From positions 372,001 to 436,000 of the forward strand of contig CAKMXJ010000003.1 in assembly GCA_928724745.1 (NCBI GenBank): a stretch of DNA of 64,000 nucleotides, in the 5' to 3' direction. The position numbers and the translations under genes were made by a program. Below the pieces are notes generated by a model. That model saw only the letters and a program-made list of their open reading frames with translations. It was not told the DNA's origin and ran no database searches. Source of the stretch: Anthracocystis setariae (Eukaryota > Basidiomycota > Ustilaginomycetes > Ustilaginales > Ustilaginaceae). Below, piece after piece: positions 10,483 through 20,653 of this stretch (position 1 is the stretch's first letter; each line of letters opens with the position of its first letter).

Positions 10483-11185
10483 ATGTATCTTCTTGGAGTG
10501 CATTTGGCTGATCACAAGCTGGTCAGGGTAAGTGATCAAGATGGTTATGACTGTATTCGTTCGGTTTTGATGATTTGATGGTATGGACTAACGTTTTGTT
10601 GCGTTTCTTTGTTTTTGGTTTTGGTTTTGGTGGATGTAGATTGCGCTGACGAACTTCTATGGTATCTCGTATGATACTGCGAACCGATTGTGTGCACGAC
10701 TTTCTTTGCACGAAAGAACAACGGTATCCTCATTGACCGAGTCGCAGATCACTCAACTCTCGGCATATCTAAGTTCTCCCGGTTTGATTCCACCTCGAAA
10801 ACCCTCACCTACAGCATCGCCTGTATCGACGTCAGACCAAGTCGAACGTCCATCTCTCAACCCCAACGCATCTCTCGACCCTCTTCGACAAATCAAAATC
10901 GAAGCGGATCTGAAAAGAGTTTTGCACGCCAATATCAACCATCATCGAGACGTAGGATCGTATAGAGGCAGGAGACATGCAAGTCATCTACCCGTCAGAG
11001 GTCAAAGAACAAGCACAAATGCACGCACAGCCAAGAAACTCAACCGTCTCGAAAGGAAAGGCTTCGCATCTCTAGCCACCACCACCACCACAACCAATAT
11101 CAACGCTTCCCAAAACTCTAGCCACATCAGTCTCGAGCAATTGCTCGCTCCATTGGCAAAAGTTAGGTTTGCAGAGTCGACTTAG
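10483..11185 (+). CDS. SWS2: Mitochondrial 37S ribosomal protein uS13m (SWS2-like), two exons
   Basis: Small-subunit mitoribosomal protein that contacts tRNA/23S-type bridges in the head of the subunit. Exons 10483-10527 and 10640-11185 give 196 residues. Exon 1 ([15 protein letters not shown]) ends before GTAAGT; the acceptor is GGATGTAG ending at 10639, then [20 protein letters not shown], a typical S13 helix-turn-helix start. Later motifs are [20 protein letters not shown], then [20 protein letters not shown] with the C-terminal basic ARTAKK, all diagnostic of bacterial-type S13. The protein is longer than bacterial S13 (about 120) because of a Ser/Pro/Asn-rich linker after residue 45 and a Thr/Asn-rich C-terminal tail. 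No clear cleavable presequence is visible, as in other fungal homologues (from memory of the family). Confidence 0.9.
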
Positions 11186-11566
11186 TCTTGGCAGAATCCA
11201 ATGGAATCTTTCCATATCTATAAAAATTGTTCCGTCCTTTTCTTCTGGTGTAAGATGCGTTGTGCACTCTGGGCTGTGAGCGGCTTCTCCTCCCCCCCTC
11301 CCCCCCACCTCTCATACATGCTTGCCCTGGCGGCAGAGAACTCTCTTCACACACAAAGAAACATCAGTAGTGATGAAACCCAAAATCATGATGTTATCGA
11401 ACGCTACGATACAGTTGATGCGCGGGGATGGGGAAAAACGTGGGCGAGATACTGTATGTTTTGACACTGGATTGACAAGGGAATGCCTTGGCTGCAGCAT
11501 TGCATGGTTGAAATCTATCGCCACCACCATCGCAATCTGGCGAGCGCGGGGGAGGGGGGGGGGGTA
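11186..11566. other. Convergent 3' region, uS13m/calcineurin B
   Basis: 381 bp between converging stop codons. Contains a C-rich run near 11288-11310 and the G-run 11548-11564 that abuts the calcineurin B stop. No gene seen. Confidence 0.6.
11548..11564 (+). repeat. G-rich homopolymer (G5-A-G11)
   Basis: Begins two bases beyond the calcineurin B stop codon, so in that transcript it would be a C-tract at the start of the 3' UTR. Confidence 0.9.
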
Positions 11567-12094
11567 TCAGAACAAATCCTCCAATGTCAACTGCTTTGCG
11601 ACATCAGTATTTGCCACCATCGCCTGGAACTCGTCAAAATCAAGTTTGCCATCGCCATTCTTATCCGCCTCCATAATGGTCTTATCCACGATCTGCTGCA
11701 ATTGCTGATCCTTAAGATTGTTTCCGACCATCATCTTGAGCACCAAGAACAGCTCGCCGTTGCTGATCAGTCCATCGCGATCCATATCGTACACCTTGAA
11801 TGCAAACCTCAGCTTCTCCTCCCTCGAGCCCTGATTTGAAAACGCCGACAGACCCGCCACAAACTCTTGAAAGTCGACCGTACCGCCTCCATCCTCGTCA
11901 AAGATGGCGATGAGACGAAGTGCCAGCGGGTTGTTGGCGATTTGTGGGATTTGAAGGAATTCATCTTTGTCGATCGAGCCGGAGCCGTCACGATCGAGTT
12001 TCATGAACCGTTTTTTTAAGCGCTGGATTTCTTTGGAGTTGAAGTTGGATGATGACTCGATCTCGGACAGAAGCTGGGAGCCTTGTTGACCCAT
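11567..12094 (-). CDS. CNB1: Calcineurin regulatory subunit B
   Basis: Ca2+-binding regulatory subunit of the calcineurin phosphatase, acting with the catalytic A subunit in Ca2+ stress signalling. The frame is 175 residues, the family's usual length. It starts MGQQGSQLL, a Gly2 N-myristoylation context (MGxxxS) as in known calcineurin B proteins. Four EF-hands follow: [36 protein letters not shown] and [12 protein letters not shown], each with the 12-residue loop and a terminal acidic residue. The C-terminus [13 protein letters not shown] is calcineurin-B-like. Shares a 921-bp divergent intergenic region with PRE3. No intron is required, although family members often have some. Confidence 0.95.
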   Translation of the reverse strand: MGQQGSQLLSEIESSSNFNSKEIQRLKKRFMKLDRDGSGSIDKDEFLQIPQIANNPLALRLIAIFDEDGGGTVDFQEFVAGLSAFSNQGSREEKLRFAFKVYDMDRDGLISNGELFLVLKMMVGNNLKDQQLQQIVDKTIMEADKNGDGKLDFDEFQAMVANTDVAKQLTLEDLF

Positions 12095-12144
12095 GGTTGC
12101 GAATGGGTAGCCGTGACCAGGCTTGAGGGGAGAGATGCAGGCAA

Positions 12145-12180
12145 AGAGAGAGAGAGAGAGAGAGGTAGAGGGGGGGGGGG
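12145..12180 (+). repeat. (GA)n tract followed by G11
   Basis: GA run 12145-12164 then a short spacer and eleven G residues. In calcineurin B sense orientation this is a C-run followed by a CT tract in the presumed 5' leader. Confidence 0.9.
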
Positions 12181-12893
12181 TGTTCGAGCTGCGTCACGCC
12201 AGGTGCAGATGCGAGGTGGAAGAAAAGAGACCAGCTCTCGAAGCAACGAACAGCGATCGATGAGAGACAAGGCAGCGATGAACGTCGAGATTGAGGGTGC
12301 GATGCGAGTTCAAGAGTCGAGAAAGAGAAGCAAGTTATAGGTTGGCTTGGGTTCGACAAGGAGGCGGCCGAGTGGGAGAGAGAGAGTGACTTTGGCGGGG
12401 CGGGCCGGTGCGCGCGTGGTGCCGCGTGTGAAGCTGCAACCCACTTTTTTTTTTTTCCCTTTGGGGGCCTAGCTGTGTGTGATTGTGTGTGTGTGGGTTT
12501 GACAGCGTTTGAGAGCTGCAGAGTGTTGGTCCCACTGTTGAAGAAAACCGAGTCGCGTTTGATGTCAGATTGGAACTTGCCACAGTTAATGAAAATATGT
12601 TGGTGAAGAGTGAGGAAAGCGTGGTGATCGCGCGTACGCGGCCCAAGTGAGACTTTGAATTTGCAAGGCAGCAGACGGCAGTACTGTAGTATGGATTGCG
12701 TGGTCCTTTATTAATAGCACTCCACTTTTTGGCAACGCCGCTGCCGCTTAGACCACAATACTGTACACAGAGCAACACTCGCACCACATTCTCAGCCTGT
12801 CAAGCTCATTTTAACACCATTATCACTTGACAACTCATCATCGCGGGCAACCGTCCTCCTTTATCCACCTCTGTCTAGCGCTTCCTCAACCCG

Positions 12894-12918
12894 ATCGCAT
12901 CGCATCGCATCGCATCGC
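12894..12918 (+). repeat. (ATCGC)5 pentanucleotide array
   Basis: Five perfect units about 100 bp before the PRE3 start, probably in its 5' leader. Confidence 0.9.
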
Positions 12919-13015
12919 AAGCGCAGACTCACCTGAGCGTTTCACCACCATCGCACCAAATTCAATTCCTCACCCTCCCCAACCCGAACAGCAAGCAGAG
13001 CTGTCGTCTGTCAAT

Positions 13016-13792
13016 ATGGCGATCAACGGCATGGACATCACTGGCCATCTCAAAAAGGGCGAGGTCAACCTTGGCACATCCATCATGGCCGTCGCCTACG
13101 ACAAAGGTGTCATCCTCGGTGCCGACTCACGAACCACCATGGGCTCCTACATCGCCAACCGCGTCACCGACAAACTCACTCACCTTTCGGATCGCATCTA
13201 CTGCTGTCGTTCCGGCTCTGCTGCCGACACCCAGGCCGTCGCCGACATTGTCACCTACTACCTCGATATGTACGCAGTCGAGTCGGGCAACCCTCCACAA
13301 ACCAAAGTCGCCGCGAATCTGTTCCAGGAAATCGTCTACTCGAACAAGGACAGGCTCAGCGCCGGCCTCATCGTCGCTGGCTGGGACAAGCAGAACGGAG
13401 GCAAGGTGTACAACATCCCTCTCGGTGGAGGCGTGTTCGAACAACCATGGGCCATCGGCGGTAGTGGAAGCACATACATCTACGGCTACTGCGATGCAAC
13501 ATGGAAGGCTGGTTGGGGCAAGCAACAAACCATCGAGTTTGTCAAGAATGGTACGTCGCCCTTACCCCCTCCTCCCCACATTCATACACAAGTGCGATTC
13601 ACAGAACGATTACTAACATACCAACATCCACTTTATCCCTCCCCCCGCACAAAAAAAGCACTCGCTTTGGCAATGAGGAGAGACGGCTCTTCCGGAGGCA
13701 CCATCCGCCTCGTCGATATCACACAAGACGGCGTAGAAAGACACTTTGTCCCCGGAGACCAACTTCCACAGCTTCACGACAAGATTGTATAA
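13016..13792 (+). CDS. PRE3: 20S proteasome subunit beta1 (PRE3 / PSMB6), two exons
   Basis: Catalytic beta1 subunit with caspase-like activity in the 20S core. Exons 13016-13550 and 13659-13792 give 222 residues. [20 protein letters not shown] is the propeptide; autocleavage before Thr21 ([20 protein letters not shown]) exposes the nucleophile, with the conserved Asp and Lys framework and [21 protein letters not shown] and [12 protein letters not shown] motifs. The intron (GTACGT to AAAAAAAG) is 108 bp and has no in-frame stop, so unspliced RNA would insert 36 Pro/Thr-rich residues near the C-terminus; the family alignment ([17 protein letters not shown]) shows it is removed. The upstream in-frame extension to 12827 is not used because family N-termini begin near 13016. 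Its stop is 122 bp from the VAC14 stop. Confidence 0.94.
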   Translation: MAINGMDITGHLKKGEVNLGTSIMAVAYDKGVILGADSRTTMGSYIANRVTDKLTHLSDRIYCCRSGSAADTQAVADIVTYYLDMYAVESGNPPQTKVAANLFQEIVYSNKDRLSAGLIVAGWDKQNGGKVYNIPLGGGVFEQPWAIGGSGSTYIYGYCDATWKAGWGKQQTIEFVKNGTSPLPPPPHIHTQVRFTERLLTYQHPLYPSPRTKKALALAMRRDGSSGGTIRLVDITQDGVERHFVPGDQLPQLHDKIV

Positions 13793-13914
13793 ATCATCCC
13801 CTCCTCACTTTTGGTTTTCTTCTCGCTACAATTTTTTTTTTTTTTCTTTCACACATGGCCCCTCACATCGTTTGGTCCGGGGATCATTCAAAATCTTTCG
13901 AATTCCAGCAAGCT

Positions 13915-16900
13915 TTAACGGAGCGACGAACTCTTACTTGGGTTTCTCGAGCCTGGGTTGGACGTAGCAGTCGCTTGCTGTTGGCCAGTACCGTGACGAC
14001 GGACGGTGGAGGGGGAAGTTGAACGCGATGCGGCGGTGGCGGATGCCGTAGCTGTAACTGTAGCGGCTGAGGGGAGGTGGATACCAAAGAAACTGTTTGT
14101 GGGAGCATTGGCACGATTATTTGTGGTTGTGGTTGAGGTGGGTGAACTGAGTCCAATTCCGAACCGTCCGCTTGAGCTCGACGGTGTTATCGTCGTGCTT
14201 GCTGCTTGGCTGATCCTCCTCCTACCGCCACCGCCACCTGCTATCGAATTGATTCCAGCTGTGGAAGACGAAGACGAAGCGGCACCCGCGGTAACAGTTG
14301 AGGTGATGCGTGGCGCAGCATAGTCTGGCGCCATCTGCGTTCCTCCCACAGCGCAAGTGGCTGCCAAAGCTGCTTGGCGTCGTGCACGTTCATGCTTGTT
14401 CTGAACGACACGAAAGTGATGCAGCAGATCCGTCCATTTGATTTCTGCCATCGATGCGTTGGCTCCTGGCCCTACCTGCGTGTTTCCCGCTCCTCCCGAA
14501 GTTGAGCTGCTTCCACCACCGGATCCCTTGCTCGACGCTCTGGCTGTGTAACTAGACCGCGGCACCGAGTGCAAAAATCCAAGCCCATTCACTGCGTTCA
14601 ATCGATTCCGAAGAGTCACAAAGGCAGAACTCTGCGGGAGCAGCATCAAGATGCCGTACAGGCACTTGAACAGGTACGGGAACCGCTCCGGCTCCAGCAG
14701 CTGGAGTCGTAGCCCGGTGAAGATGGGCGACTCGAGCAGCTGGACCAGCTTGTCGATCTGGATCAGAAGCGACACTGTGATCTCGAGCTCGGCAAAAATG
14801 GTGAGCAGGTTGCTCGCGTGTTCGTACGCCTGAGCGAGAAGACAAAGCGAGAAGGCCGCAACAGCATTGTGACACCAGCATCGATAGATACTTGCAAACA
14901 GCAACTGACCTTCTCTCGAATCGAGATTTCTCAACTTCCTCCTAAAGTCTGCCAGTTCCGGACTCGTGATGAGAATGACAGATAGGTTCTGCACCATGAT
15001 ACTGGCAAACTCCAAGTCCTCATCCTTCTCAAGAATCTCGGCTAGCGTCCGGAAGATCCTCTCCGTATGCAGGCTGGCGCACAGTTGCCTGATGATGAGC
15101 GAACCTCGTGTCTCCAGAAGTCTGCGATCCGTACTGAACAGACTCAGAAGATTAGCCATGAACGCATGGAAGTACGAGTCTTCCGACGCTGACGAGATTT
15201 GCGCCAGAAGCCTCAGATCGCACCGAATCACTTCATCTGAAGGGTCGGATAAGGTCTTGAGGAGCGCAGGGAAGGTTCCATCGTCCATCGAGAGAATCTT
15301 GCGTGGCGACTTGCGATGCAGCATCAGAAGCCATTCCAGAGCTGTAACTCGAGTTTCCTCGTGCTCGTCAAGCAATTGCAGAGTAAGGGCGTTGACGGTC
15401 GTTTGGTAATCGAACGGGTCAGCCTCGACACCATCGAGCCCGGTTGTCCCGGGAGAGGCGATGCGATCTTCGGGGTTGTCTGTTAGGTTGAGGGCTGCGA
15501 TGGCTGAGGCGTGGTCACTCGTGACACTGCCTGCTCGCGGTTTGGGAGCGACGATACCCGAAGCCGTAGTCAGGGCAGCGGTAGTGGAGCTGGATGCGAT
15601 TGAAGCGGATTGACGGGATACGGATGGGTGTCGACTGTTTGTACCCTGGCTCGGGCTGCCCGTATTGCCCCTGTCGCGCACGGAAGAAGAGGCGCTGGCA
15701 GGTCTGAGAATCGGTGGCTGAGCGTGGCGAGTATTCGTTGCCGGTGTCGTCGGAGCCGGGATGTCTTGAATGACTCGATAGAGGTTGATGTTGGTGGCAT
15801 GAGCCGAGCTGGCGATGGCAGGACTGTGATGAGCCAGGCTAGGAAGGATGGCTGAGATGAGACGCGGTGTGAAGGGCACCACAACGCCCTTGACAACAAG
15901 CAAGAATTCGGCGATCCATTGCAAAGTGGTTGCCTGGATCTCCTCGTCCGGATAATTGATGTGATTGATGAGGATGTCCATGATCGCGGGATAGTCAATG
16001 CGGACTTCGGTGCCTTCGACCCAGATGTCTTCCTCCTCGTCGGACTCCTCTTCTTCCTCTTCCTCAGCACCGTCATCATTTATCTGGGGAGGACTGATGC
16101 CGGCGGTGTGCTGCTCCGCGCGTGTTGGCGACACTGGTGAGGTGGCTTCGGACTGTGACTTGGCGCTGCGCATCAACTTACTGGGGCTGGCGCTCCTTGG
16201 CACCACCTCGGTCGGAAACTGCGTCGTTGGATCCTCGTTTTCGTTTGTCCTGCCTTCGACGGCTTTCGCCGCAATACGCCGCTTTCCTTTTCGCAACTTT
16301 CTGTGTTCGTGGCGTTCTGCACGGTGCTGCTCGAACACTTGTCGCCTCGATGCAAGCTCTGCAGCATGACGGATCTCCCGCAAGAAATCTGCCAGCACGT
16401 TGGCAGTGGCGACACGCACATCCGTGTTGGGATCGCCAAGATACTTGAACAATCCATCCAAGAATGCCGGCAGATAGCTGACCAGCTCAAGCTCCGGCAC
16501 CGAGCCCAGCACCGTGATCCAGCTCACCAGATAATTGCGGGTGAATGGACTCAGCACATACATCCTCTCCGACAAAAGAGGAATGAATCTTGCCAAAGAG
16601 AACACTTTGTTGTTGGCCGTCCCCTGTTCATCTACCTGCTGATGAGCCTTCTCCCTCGCAACATCCAGCTCCGCGGCACCGCCTGCCACTCCATACTGTG
16701 CGTCCTGATGAGCCCTGATCGATGCGACATCCTGAAACTGCGATACGTAGTGGGGAGCTGCCTCGCAGACAATGTCCTTGAGTAGACGATCCAGCAATTC
16801 GGCTCCATTCTTTACACTCAACTCCGAATCGGCGGCGAGTTTGGAAAGCGCGTCAAACGTCTCGTTGAAATAGACGAGGATCTCGCCCTTGCACACTTTG

Positions 16901-17238
16901 GCGATGTTGTAGAAGCTCTCGCAGGCGAAGTAGCGGATCTTGCTGTCAGGGTCGTTGAAGCATGCCAGGACGGGTTTGGCGATCTGCTCGAGGAATGGTG
17001 CGATTTCGACGCCAAGGGCGATAGCAATTCCGGCCAGACCAATCAATCCACCATTACGAGCGTTGACATTCTGCGGAGAGGCAGTAAGGAACGAGCATAG
17101 TTGCTGAACGATGAGGTTGACGCGGGCTCGGTCGCCCTTGGCGAGACATTCGCGGACTTGACGTTCAAGGTCGAGGGTGGCAGCTTTGCGTTTGTCGTAG
17201 ACGCGGTCCAGGAGCGCCTTTTGGAGCGCAGCATCCAT
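13915..17238 (-). CDS. VAC14: VAC14-like scaffold of the PI(3,5)P2 kinase complex
   Basis: HEAT-repeat scaffold that holds the Fab1/PIKfyve kinase and Fig4 phosphatase on the vacuole/endosome membrane. The frame is 1,107 residues with N-terminal MDAALQKALLDRVYDKRKAA, then SPQNVNARNGGLIGLAGIAI, FNDPDSKIRYFACESFYNIAK and DWITVLGS-type HEAT helices, IDYPAIMDILINHINYPDEEI, and the conserved C-terminal block ending RFPYLFKCLYGILMLLPQSS (Vac14 C-terminal domain). Two additions enlarge it over the usual 780-900 residues: an acidic/Ser-rich insert with a long Glu/Asp run, and a Ser/Thr-rich tail of about 200 residues. These are probably disordered. It converges on PRE3. No intron is evident. Confidence 0.92.
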   Translation of the reverse strand: MDAALQKALLDRVYDKRKAATLDLERQVRECLAKGDRARVNLIVQQLCSFLTASPQNVNARNGGLIGLAGIAIALGVEIAPFLEQIAKPVLACFNDPDSKIRYFACESFYNIAKVCKGEILVYFNETFDALSKLAADSELSVKNGAELLDRLLKDIVCEAAPHYVSQFQDVASIRAHQDAQYGVAGGAAELDVAREKAHQQVDEQGTANNKVFSLARFIPLLSERMYVLSPFTRNYLVSWITVLGSVPELELVSYLPAFLDGLFKYLGDPNTDVRVATANVLADFLREIRHAAELASRRQVFEQHRAERHEHRKLRKGKRRIAAKAVEGRTNENEDPTTQFPTEVVPRSASPSKLMRSAKSQSEATSPVSPTRAEQHTAGISPPQINDDGAEEEEEEESDEEEDIWVEGTEVRIDYPAIMDILINHINYPDEEIQATTLQWIAEFLLVVKGVVVPFTPRLISAILPSLAHHSPAIASSAHATNINLYRVIQDIPAPTTPATNTRHAQPPILRPASASSSVRDRGNTGSPSQGTNSRHPSVSRQSASIASSSTTAALTTASGIVAPKPRAGSVTSDHASAIAALNLTDNPEDRIASPGTTGLDGVEADPFDYQTTVNALTLQLLDEHEETRVTALEWLLMLHRKSPRKILSMDDGTFPALLKTLSDPSDEVIRCDLRLLAQISSASEDSYFHAFMANLLSLFSTDRRLLETRGSLIIRQLCASLHTERIFRTLAEILEKDEDLEFASIMVQNLSVILITSPELADFRRKLRNLDSREGQLLFASIYRCWCHNAVAAFSLCLLAQAYEHASNLLTIFAELEITVSLLIQIDKLVQLLESPIFTGLRLQLLEPERFPYLFKCLYGILMLLPQSSAFVTLRNRLNAVNGLGFLHSVPRSSYTARASSKGSGGGSSSTSGGAGNTQVGPGANASMAEIKWTDLLHHFRVVQNKHERARRQAALAATCAVGGTQMAPDYAAPRITSTVTAGAASSSSSTAGINSIAGGGGGRRRISQAASTTITPSSSSGRFGIGLSSPTSTTTTNNRANAPTNSFFGIHLPSAATVTATASATAASRSTSPSTVRRHGTGQQQATATSNPGSRNPSKSSSLR

Positions 17239-18094
17239 CGTTTCGAGCCTGCCTCAAAGGGAGCTCTTGGTCCGTCGGCGTGACCGTATCGAATCGAGAG
17301 GGGAGTCAGTCGTGGTGAAAGGTTCATCGGAGGCTCTCCATTTCGTGGGAAAGCGACGGCGTGTGTTGTTCTTGAATCGATGCTCGCTTTCGCAGGGTCC
17401 TCTTGGCTTCCTTTTGAGCGGCACGGGCCTCTCTTAACTGTGAACGTGTGCGTGCTGCTGTTACAGTACCAGGGAACGCACAGTACTTGGGAATAATGCC
17501 TGTCTTCTGACTGGAATTTCTCTCCGCGTGGACAAGGCAGCGGATGTGGAGGACCTTTTCCGACTACTCACTGAGCGGACGCGCTTCAGACCCACTACTT
17601 GCTTCGCTTTTCGACTTGATGGAAAGACTGCACGCGTTTGGAGAGCGAGCGTTCTTCGGGCCAGATTATTTGCGAATTAGGGGAAAGCGTAATTTCAATG
17701 CAGAAGAGCCAAACAAAAAAAAAAATTTAAAAAATTTCGCCGAGACAAGATCTTAGCAGAACCAAAGTCGTGCTCTGTGCTGTAGGCTGTGGGAGCCAAA
17801 GATGCGTCTAAAAAAATTCAAGTCGGCGCTTGCTTTTCGAGACCGGATCGTCCGACATCGTTGCCGCGACCAAGGCTGTCGGTGTATCACCATCACCATC
17901 GTCTACAGCGTATTAGCAGCATCGGAAGCATCGGCATAGTGAAAAGGTACCCAACCTCGGAATTTTCGTTCTGCGTCAGGGTCGAATCACGCTCGAGTCG
18001 ACCTCTGCCGCTCGCGCTGTTGAAGATCCGTCTCCTCGCCCACAACCTGGCTCCTCGCTTGACGCTTCAAGCAGAGCATCTCATCGTCGCGAGA
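17239..18094. promoter_or_regulatory. Divergent promoter region, VAC14 / USP
   Basis: 856 bp between head-to-head genes, with a TACAGTACC motif near 17462 and an A-rich run near 17717-17740. The USP frame stays open upstream to 17789 but has no ATG before 18095. No separate gene seen. Confidence 0.55.
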
Positions 18095-20329
18095 ATGGCC
18101 GAGGTAGCAAGACGACCATCGCAGGCCAACTCGGGCTCCTCTTCGCGGTCGTACAGCCAATCGCCGCAAAAGAAGAATGGGCTGAATCGATCCGATCGCT
18201 TCTCCTCCCCAACCAAGTCTTCCGATGGTCCAAACAAGTCTGCCTCCCTCCCCTCCTCTCCGTCCAAGGAGGAGCGGAAAAAGCTCGCAAAGGAGATTCT
18301 CGCCTCGGGAGATGATCATCTCACGGCCACCCTTAAGCAGCGGGGCATGCTGCGTGCACTCCTCTCCGATCCTGTCCGCTTTATCAAGTCTCCAGTCAAG
18401 CAAGGACAAGACTACACTACACTAGGTCTGACACCTGTGAATGATCCCAATTTCGCAGCTGTACAGAAACGCAAGGCGGAGCAGAAGCACCACAGTCTGC
18501 TGTTGCATACAGATTCGCCAAAAGTCAACGGAAGCGCACCAGAAGAAGAGGCGCCATCCTCACCCAGCAAGGGCCAAGCGAGGTCGCGGGACTTGTATCC
18601 ATACAAGATTTCTCTCCATTTCCCAGGCAATGTACGCTCCTCAGCACCGGGATTGACCAACAACGGCAACACGTGTTACATGAACTCGGTCATGCAGTCG
18701 TTGATCCACACTCCTCCATTGGCGCACGCCTTGTTGACGCAGGACTTAGACACCTTGCATGGCGAACTGGGAGGCCAGCGCAATAAGATCTTCGATGCGG
18801 TCATTGCCATGCGCTCTTTCGCTAAGAGGTCATTGCAGGGATTGAGAAAAATCAATGCTCCCCAGGAGTTCAACAAAAACCTCAAGGAGTTTGCAAAGCC
18901 ATTGAGGCCAGGGAGGCAGGAGGATGCGCACGAATACCTTCGATTCTTGCTCGAGGCGCTGCAGCGGAGTTGCCTCGCAAGGGCGCCGAAGAGTTTGAAG
19001 CCGGACGATCCCATCAGACGAACGACCTTCGTCCAGAAGATTTTCGGGGGAAAGCTGCGTAGCAGAGTCACTTGCCACAGTTGCGGTCACAATTCGGATA
19101 CGTTCGATCCCTTCATGGATCTTTCTCTAGACGTTCGAAACGGTATCGACTCCCTCACCGACGCTTTCCGCGCCTTCGTAGCCAAGGACCATCTCACCGG
19201 ATCCGAGAAGTACAAGTGTGACAAGTGCAAGCGCAAAGTCGACGCCACCAAGCAGTTTACTATCGAGAGCGCTCCTCCTGCTCTCACGATACATCTTAAG
19301 CGCTTCACTGGGCTTGGTGGGAAGATCTCTCGCCATATCACCTATGAGGAGAATCTCAACATCGCTCCTTATCTTTCCGTCAACGATGGTCCGGCTCGGT
19401 ACAAGCTGTACGCAGCCGTCCATCACTTCGGCTCGGGACCAAATAGCGGACACTATGTCGCCAGTGTCAAGAGTCCCACGGGCCAGTGGACGAGAATGGA
19501 CGACAGCTATGTCAGGCAGATGGGCAGTAGCCCGACGAACGAACAGAGTGTGTACATCCTCTTCTACCTCAAGGAGAAGGATGAGGCACTGGAAAAGGTA
19601 ATCAAGGCAGTAGCGCCAGTGCCGCCCAAGGCTTTGTCGAGTAAGCGTAAGCTACAGGAAGAGTCCGAAGAGTCCGGAGAGGAGGACCAACACAATGCGA
19701 GTGAGGACGAGTTTGATGATCAAGCCGCATCCCAGGCTCTCCTCAAGCGACGCAAGGTGGAAAAGGAATTTTCTTCGCTTACTTCTTCGCCATCTTCTGC
19801 AAAGTTGAACAAGAGCAGCCGGAAAGACAACACTGAGGCTGATTTTGACTCGTCTGACGCTGACGGTGCTCCCAAGCTGAATGGGACGAGTCAGAAACTG
19901 GATGCAATGCTCGGCTCCAAGCCCAAGTCCGCAGCTAGCTTCTACGGCAATCCCTTCTCGATGCCTTCGTCGACCTCTGCTGAGGAGGATAGGGAAGAGT
20001 TCGAGTCGGAGCTGGGTCGGCTCAGGAGGGTTACAGATCTCGATCCTACGGAACAGGATTTCGGCCCCAACGGGATCCTTCTTACCAACAATCATAAGAA
20101 GCCTGAGAGCGTTAGAGAAAGGATGAAGCGAAGAGATGCAGCACTAGCGATTGGCAGGGTGTTGAAGGGATCAAGTCTCCCAAGTCTCCCTCCGCTTTCG
20201 TATACTAGCTCATTTACGGGTGGTGCTTTCTCAGGCGGTAAGAAGAAGCTCACGAGGAAGAAGAAGAAGGAGAAGCTCACGAGGAAGAAGAAGAAGGAGA
20301 GGAAGGCTGCGATAACTCGGAGTTATTGA
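18095..20329 (+). CDS. Ubiquitin carboxyl-terminal hydrolase (USP36/Dot4-like)
   Basis: Cysteine deubiquitinase of the USP family, 744 residues from the first ATG (MAEVARRPS). The catalytic domain spans about 178-500: Cys box GLTNNGNTCYMNSVMQSL with Cys194, QEDAHEYLRFLLEAL, a zinc ribbon with CHSCGH and CDKCKR pairs, and the His box FGSGPNSGHYVASV with His453 followed by WTRMDDSYV (Asp about 469-470). The order and spacing match the USP36/USP42/Dot4 group. The C-terminus ends in a Lys/Arg block encoded by a 27-bp tandem duplication, which fits a nucleolar signal as in USP36 (inference). The N-terminal 170 residues are Ser/Lys-rich and likely disordered. Substrates are not knowable from sequence; nucleolar or chromatin roles are typical. 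Confidence 0.88.
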   Translation: MAEVARRPSQANSGSSSRSYSQSPQKKNGLNRSDRFSSPTKSSDGPNKSASLPSSPSKEERKKLAKEILASGDDHLTATLKQRGMLRALLSDPVRFIKSPVKQGQDYTTLGLTPVNDPNFAAVQKRKAEQKHHSLLLHTDSPKVNGSAPEEEAPSSPSKGQARSRDLYPYKISLHFPGNVRSSAPGLTNNGNTCYMNSVMQSLIHTPPLAHALLTQDLDTLHGELGGQRNKIFDAVIAMRSFAKRSLQGLRKINAPQEFNKNLKEFAKPLRPGRQEDAHEYLRFLLEALQRSCLARAPKSLKPDDPIRRTTFVQKIFGGKLRSRVTCHSCGHNSDTFDPFMDLSLDVRNGIDSLTDAFRAFVAKDHLTGSEKYKCDKCKRKVDATKQFTIESAPPALTIHLKRFTGLGGKISRHITYEENLNIAPYLSVNDGPARYKLYAAVHHFGSGPNSGHYVASVKSPTGQWTRMDDSYVRQMGSSPTNEQSVYILFYLKEKDEALEKVIKAVAPVPPKALSSKRKLQEESEESGEEDQHNASEDEFDDQAASQALLKRRKVEKEFSSLTSSPSSAKLNKSSRKDNTEADFDSSDADGAPKLNGTSQKLDAMLGSKPKSAASFYGNPFSMPSSTSAEEDREEFESELGRLRRVTDLDPTEQDFGPNGILLTNNHKKPESVRERMKRRDAALAIGRVLKGSSLPSLPPLSYTSSFTGGAFSGGKKKLTRKKKKEKLTRKKKKERKAAITRSY
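20246..20299 (+). repeat. 27-bp tandem duplication in the USP coding end
   Basis: Two perfect 27-bp copies (20246-20272 and 20273-20299) each encode KLTRKKKKE. It doubles a basic motif at the extreme C-terminus of the deubiquitinase. Confidence 0.92.
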
Positions 20330-20653
20330 CAGGATCCTTCCAGCTAGAGGTGCCCCGTCCTTTTTTTTAACCCGTTGGCAGGTGGTTGCCGAATCTTTGC
20401 GGAATTGTACCACACTTTACAGTCCTAGCTTTGACTTTCTCAGCGTGGTGCTCGTCGTGTGGTTGTGATGTGAACTGTCGGTGAATGGTGTGAGTGGACC
20501 CTAAAGGGAAGGAAGAGTTTTCGGAAATCGGACTTGCGCGCAGAGTAGTGTTGTTCTGCTGCGTGTTGGTCGGATCTTTCTTTCCTGGCATGCTTTCTCA
20601 CCCAACACCGATTGCCTTCGTGCACTCGAGCAATTGTATTCGATTCTCTCGTC
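20330..20653. other. Intergenic region between USP and TBCA
   Basis: 324 bp between tandem genes. It holds the USP terminator and the TBCA promoter. No distinct element or gene recognised. Confidence 0.55.

Larger units (their letters stand above)
12095..13015. promoter_or_regulatory. Divergent promoter region, calcineurin B / PRE3
   Basis: 921 bp between head-to-head genes. On the calcineurin B side there is a GA tract (12145-12164) and a G11 run (12170-12180), about 50-85 bp before its ATG. A poly-T run lies near 12446-12457. On the PRE3 side are GTACTGTAG-like (about 12681) and ATACTGTACA (about 12757) motifs and the ATCGC array (12894-12918). Frame 12335-12787 shows no domain and is not called. 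Confidence 0.55.

Noticed and set aside
12827..13015. Longer N-terminal start for PRE3
   Set aside because: The extra 63 residues are Ser/His/Pro-rich leader-like sequence; proteasome beta1 propeptides are about 20 residues and match the ATG at 13016.
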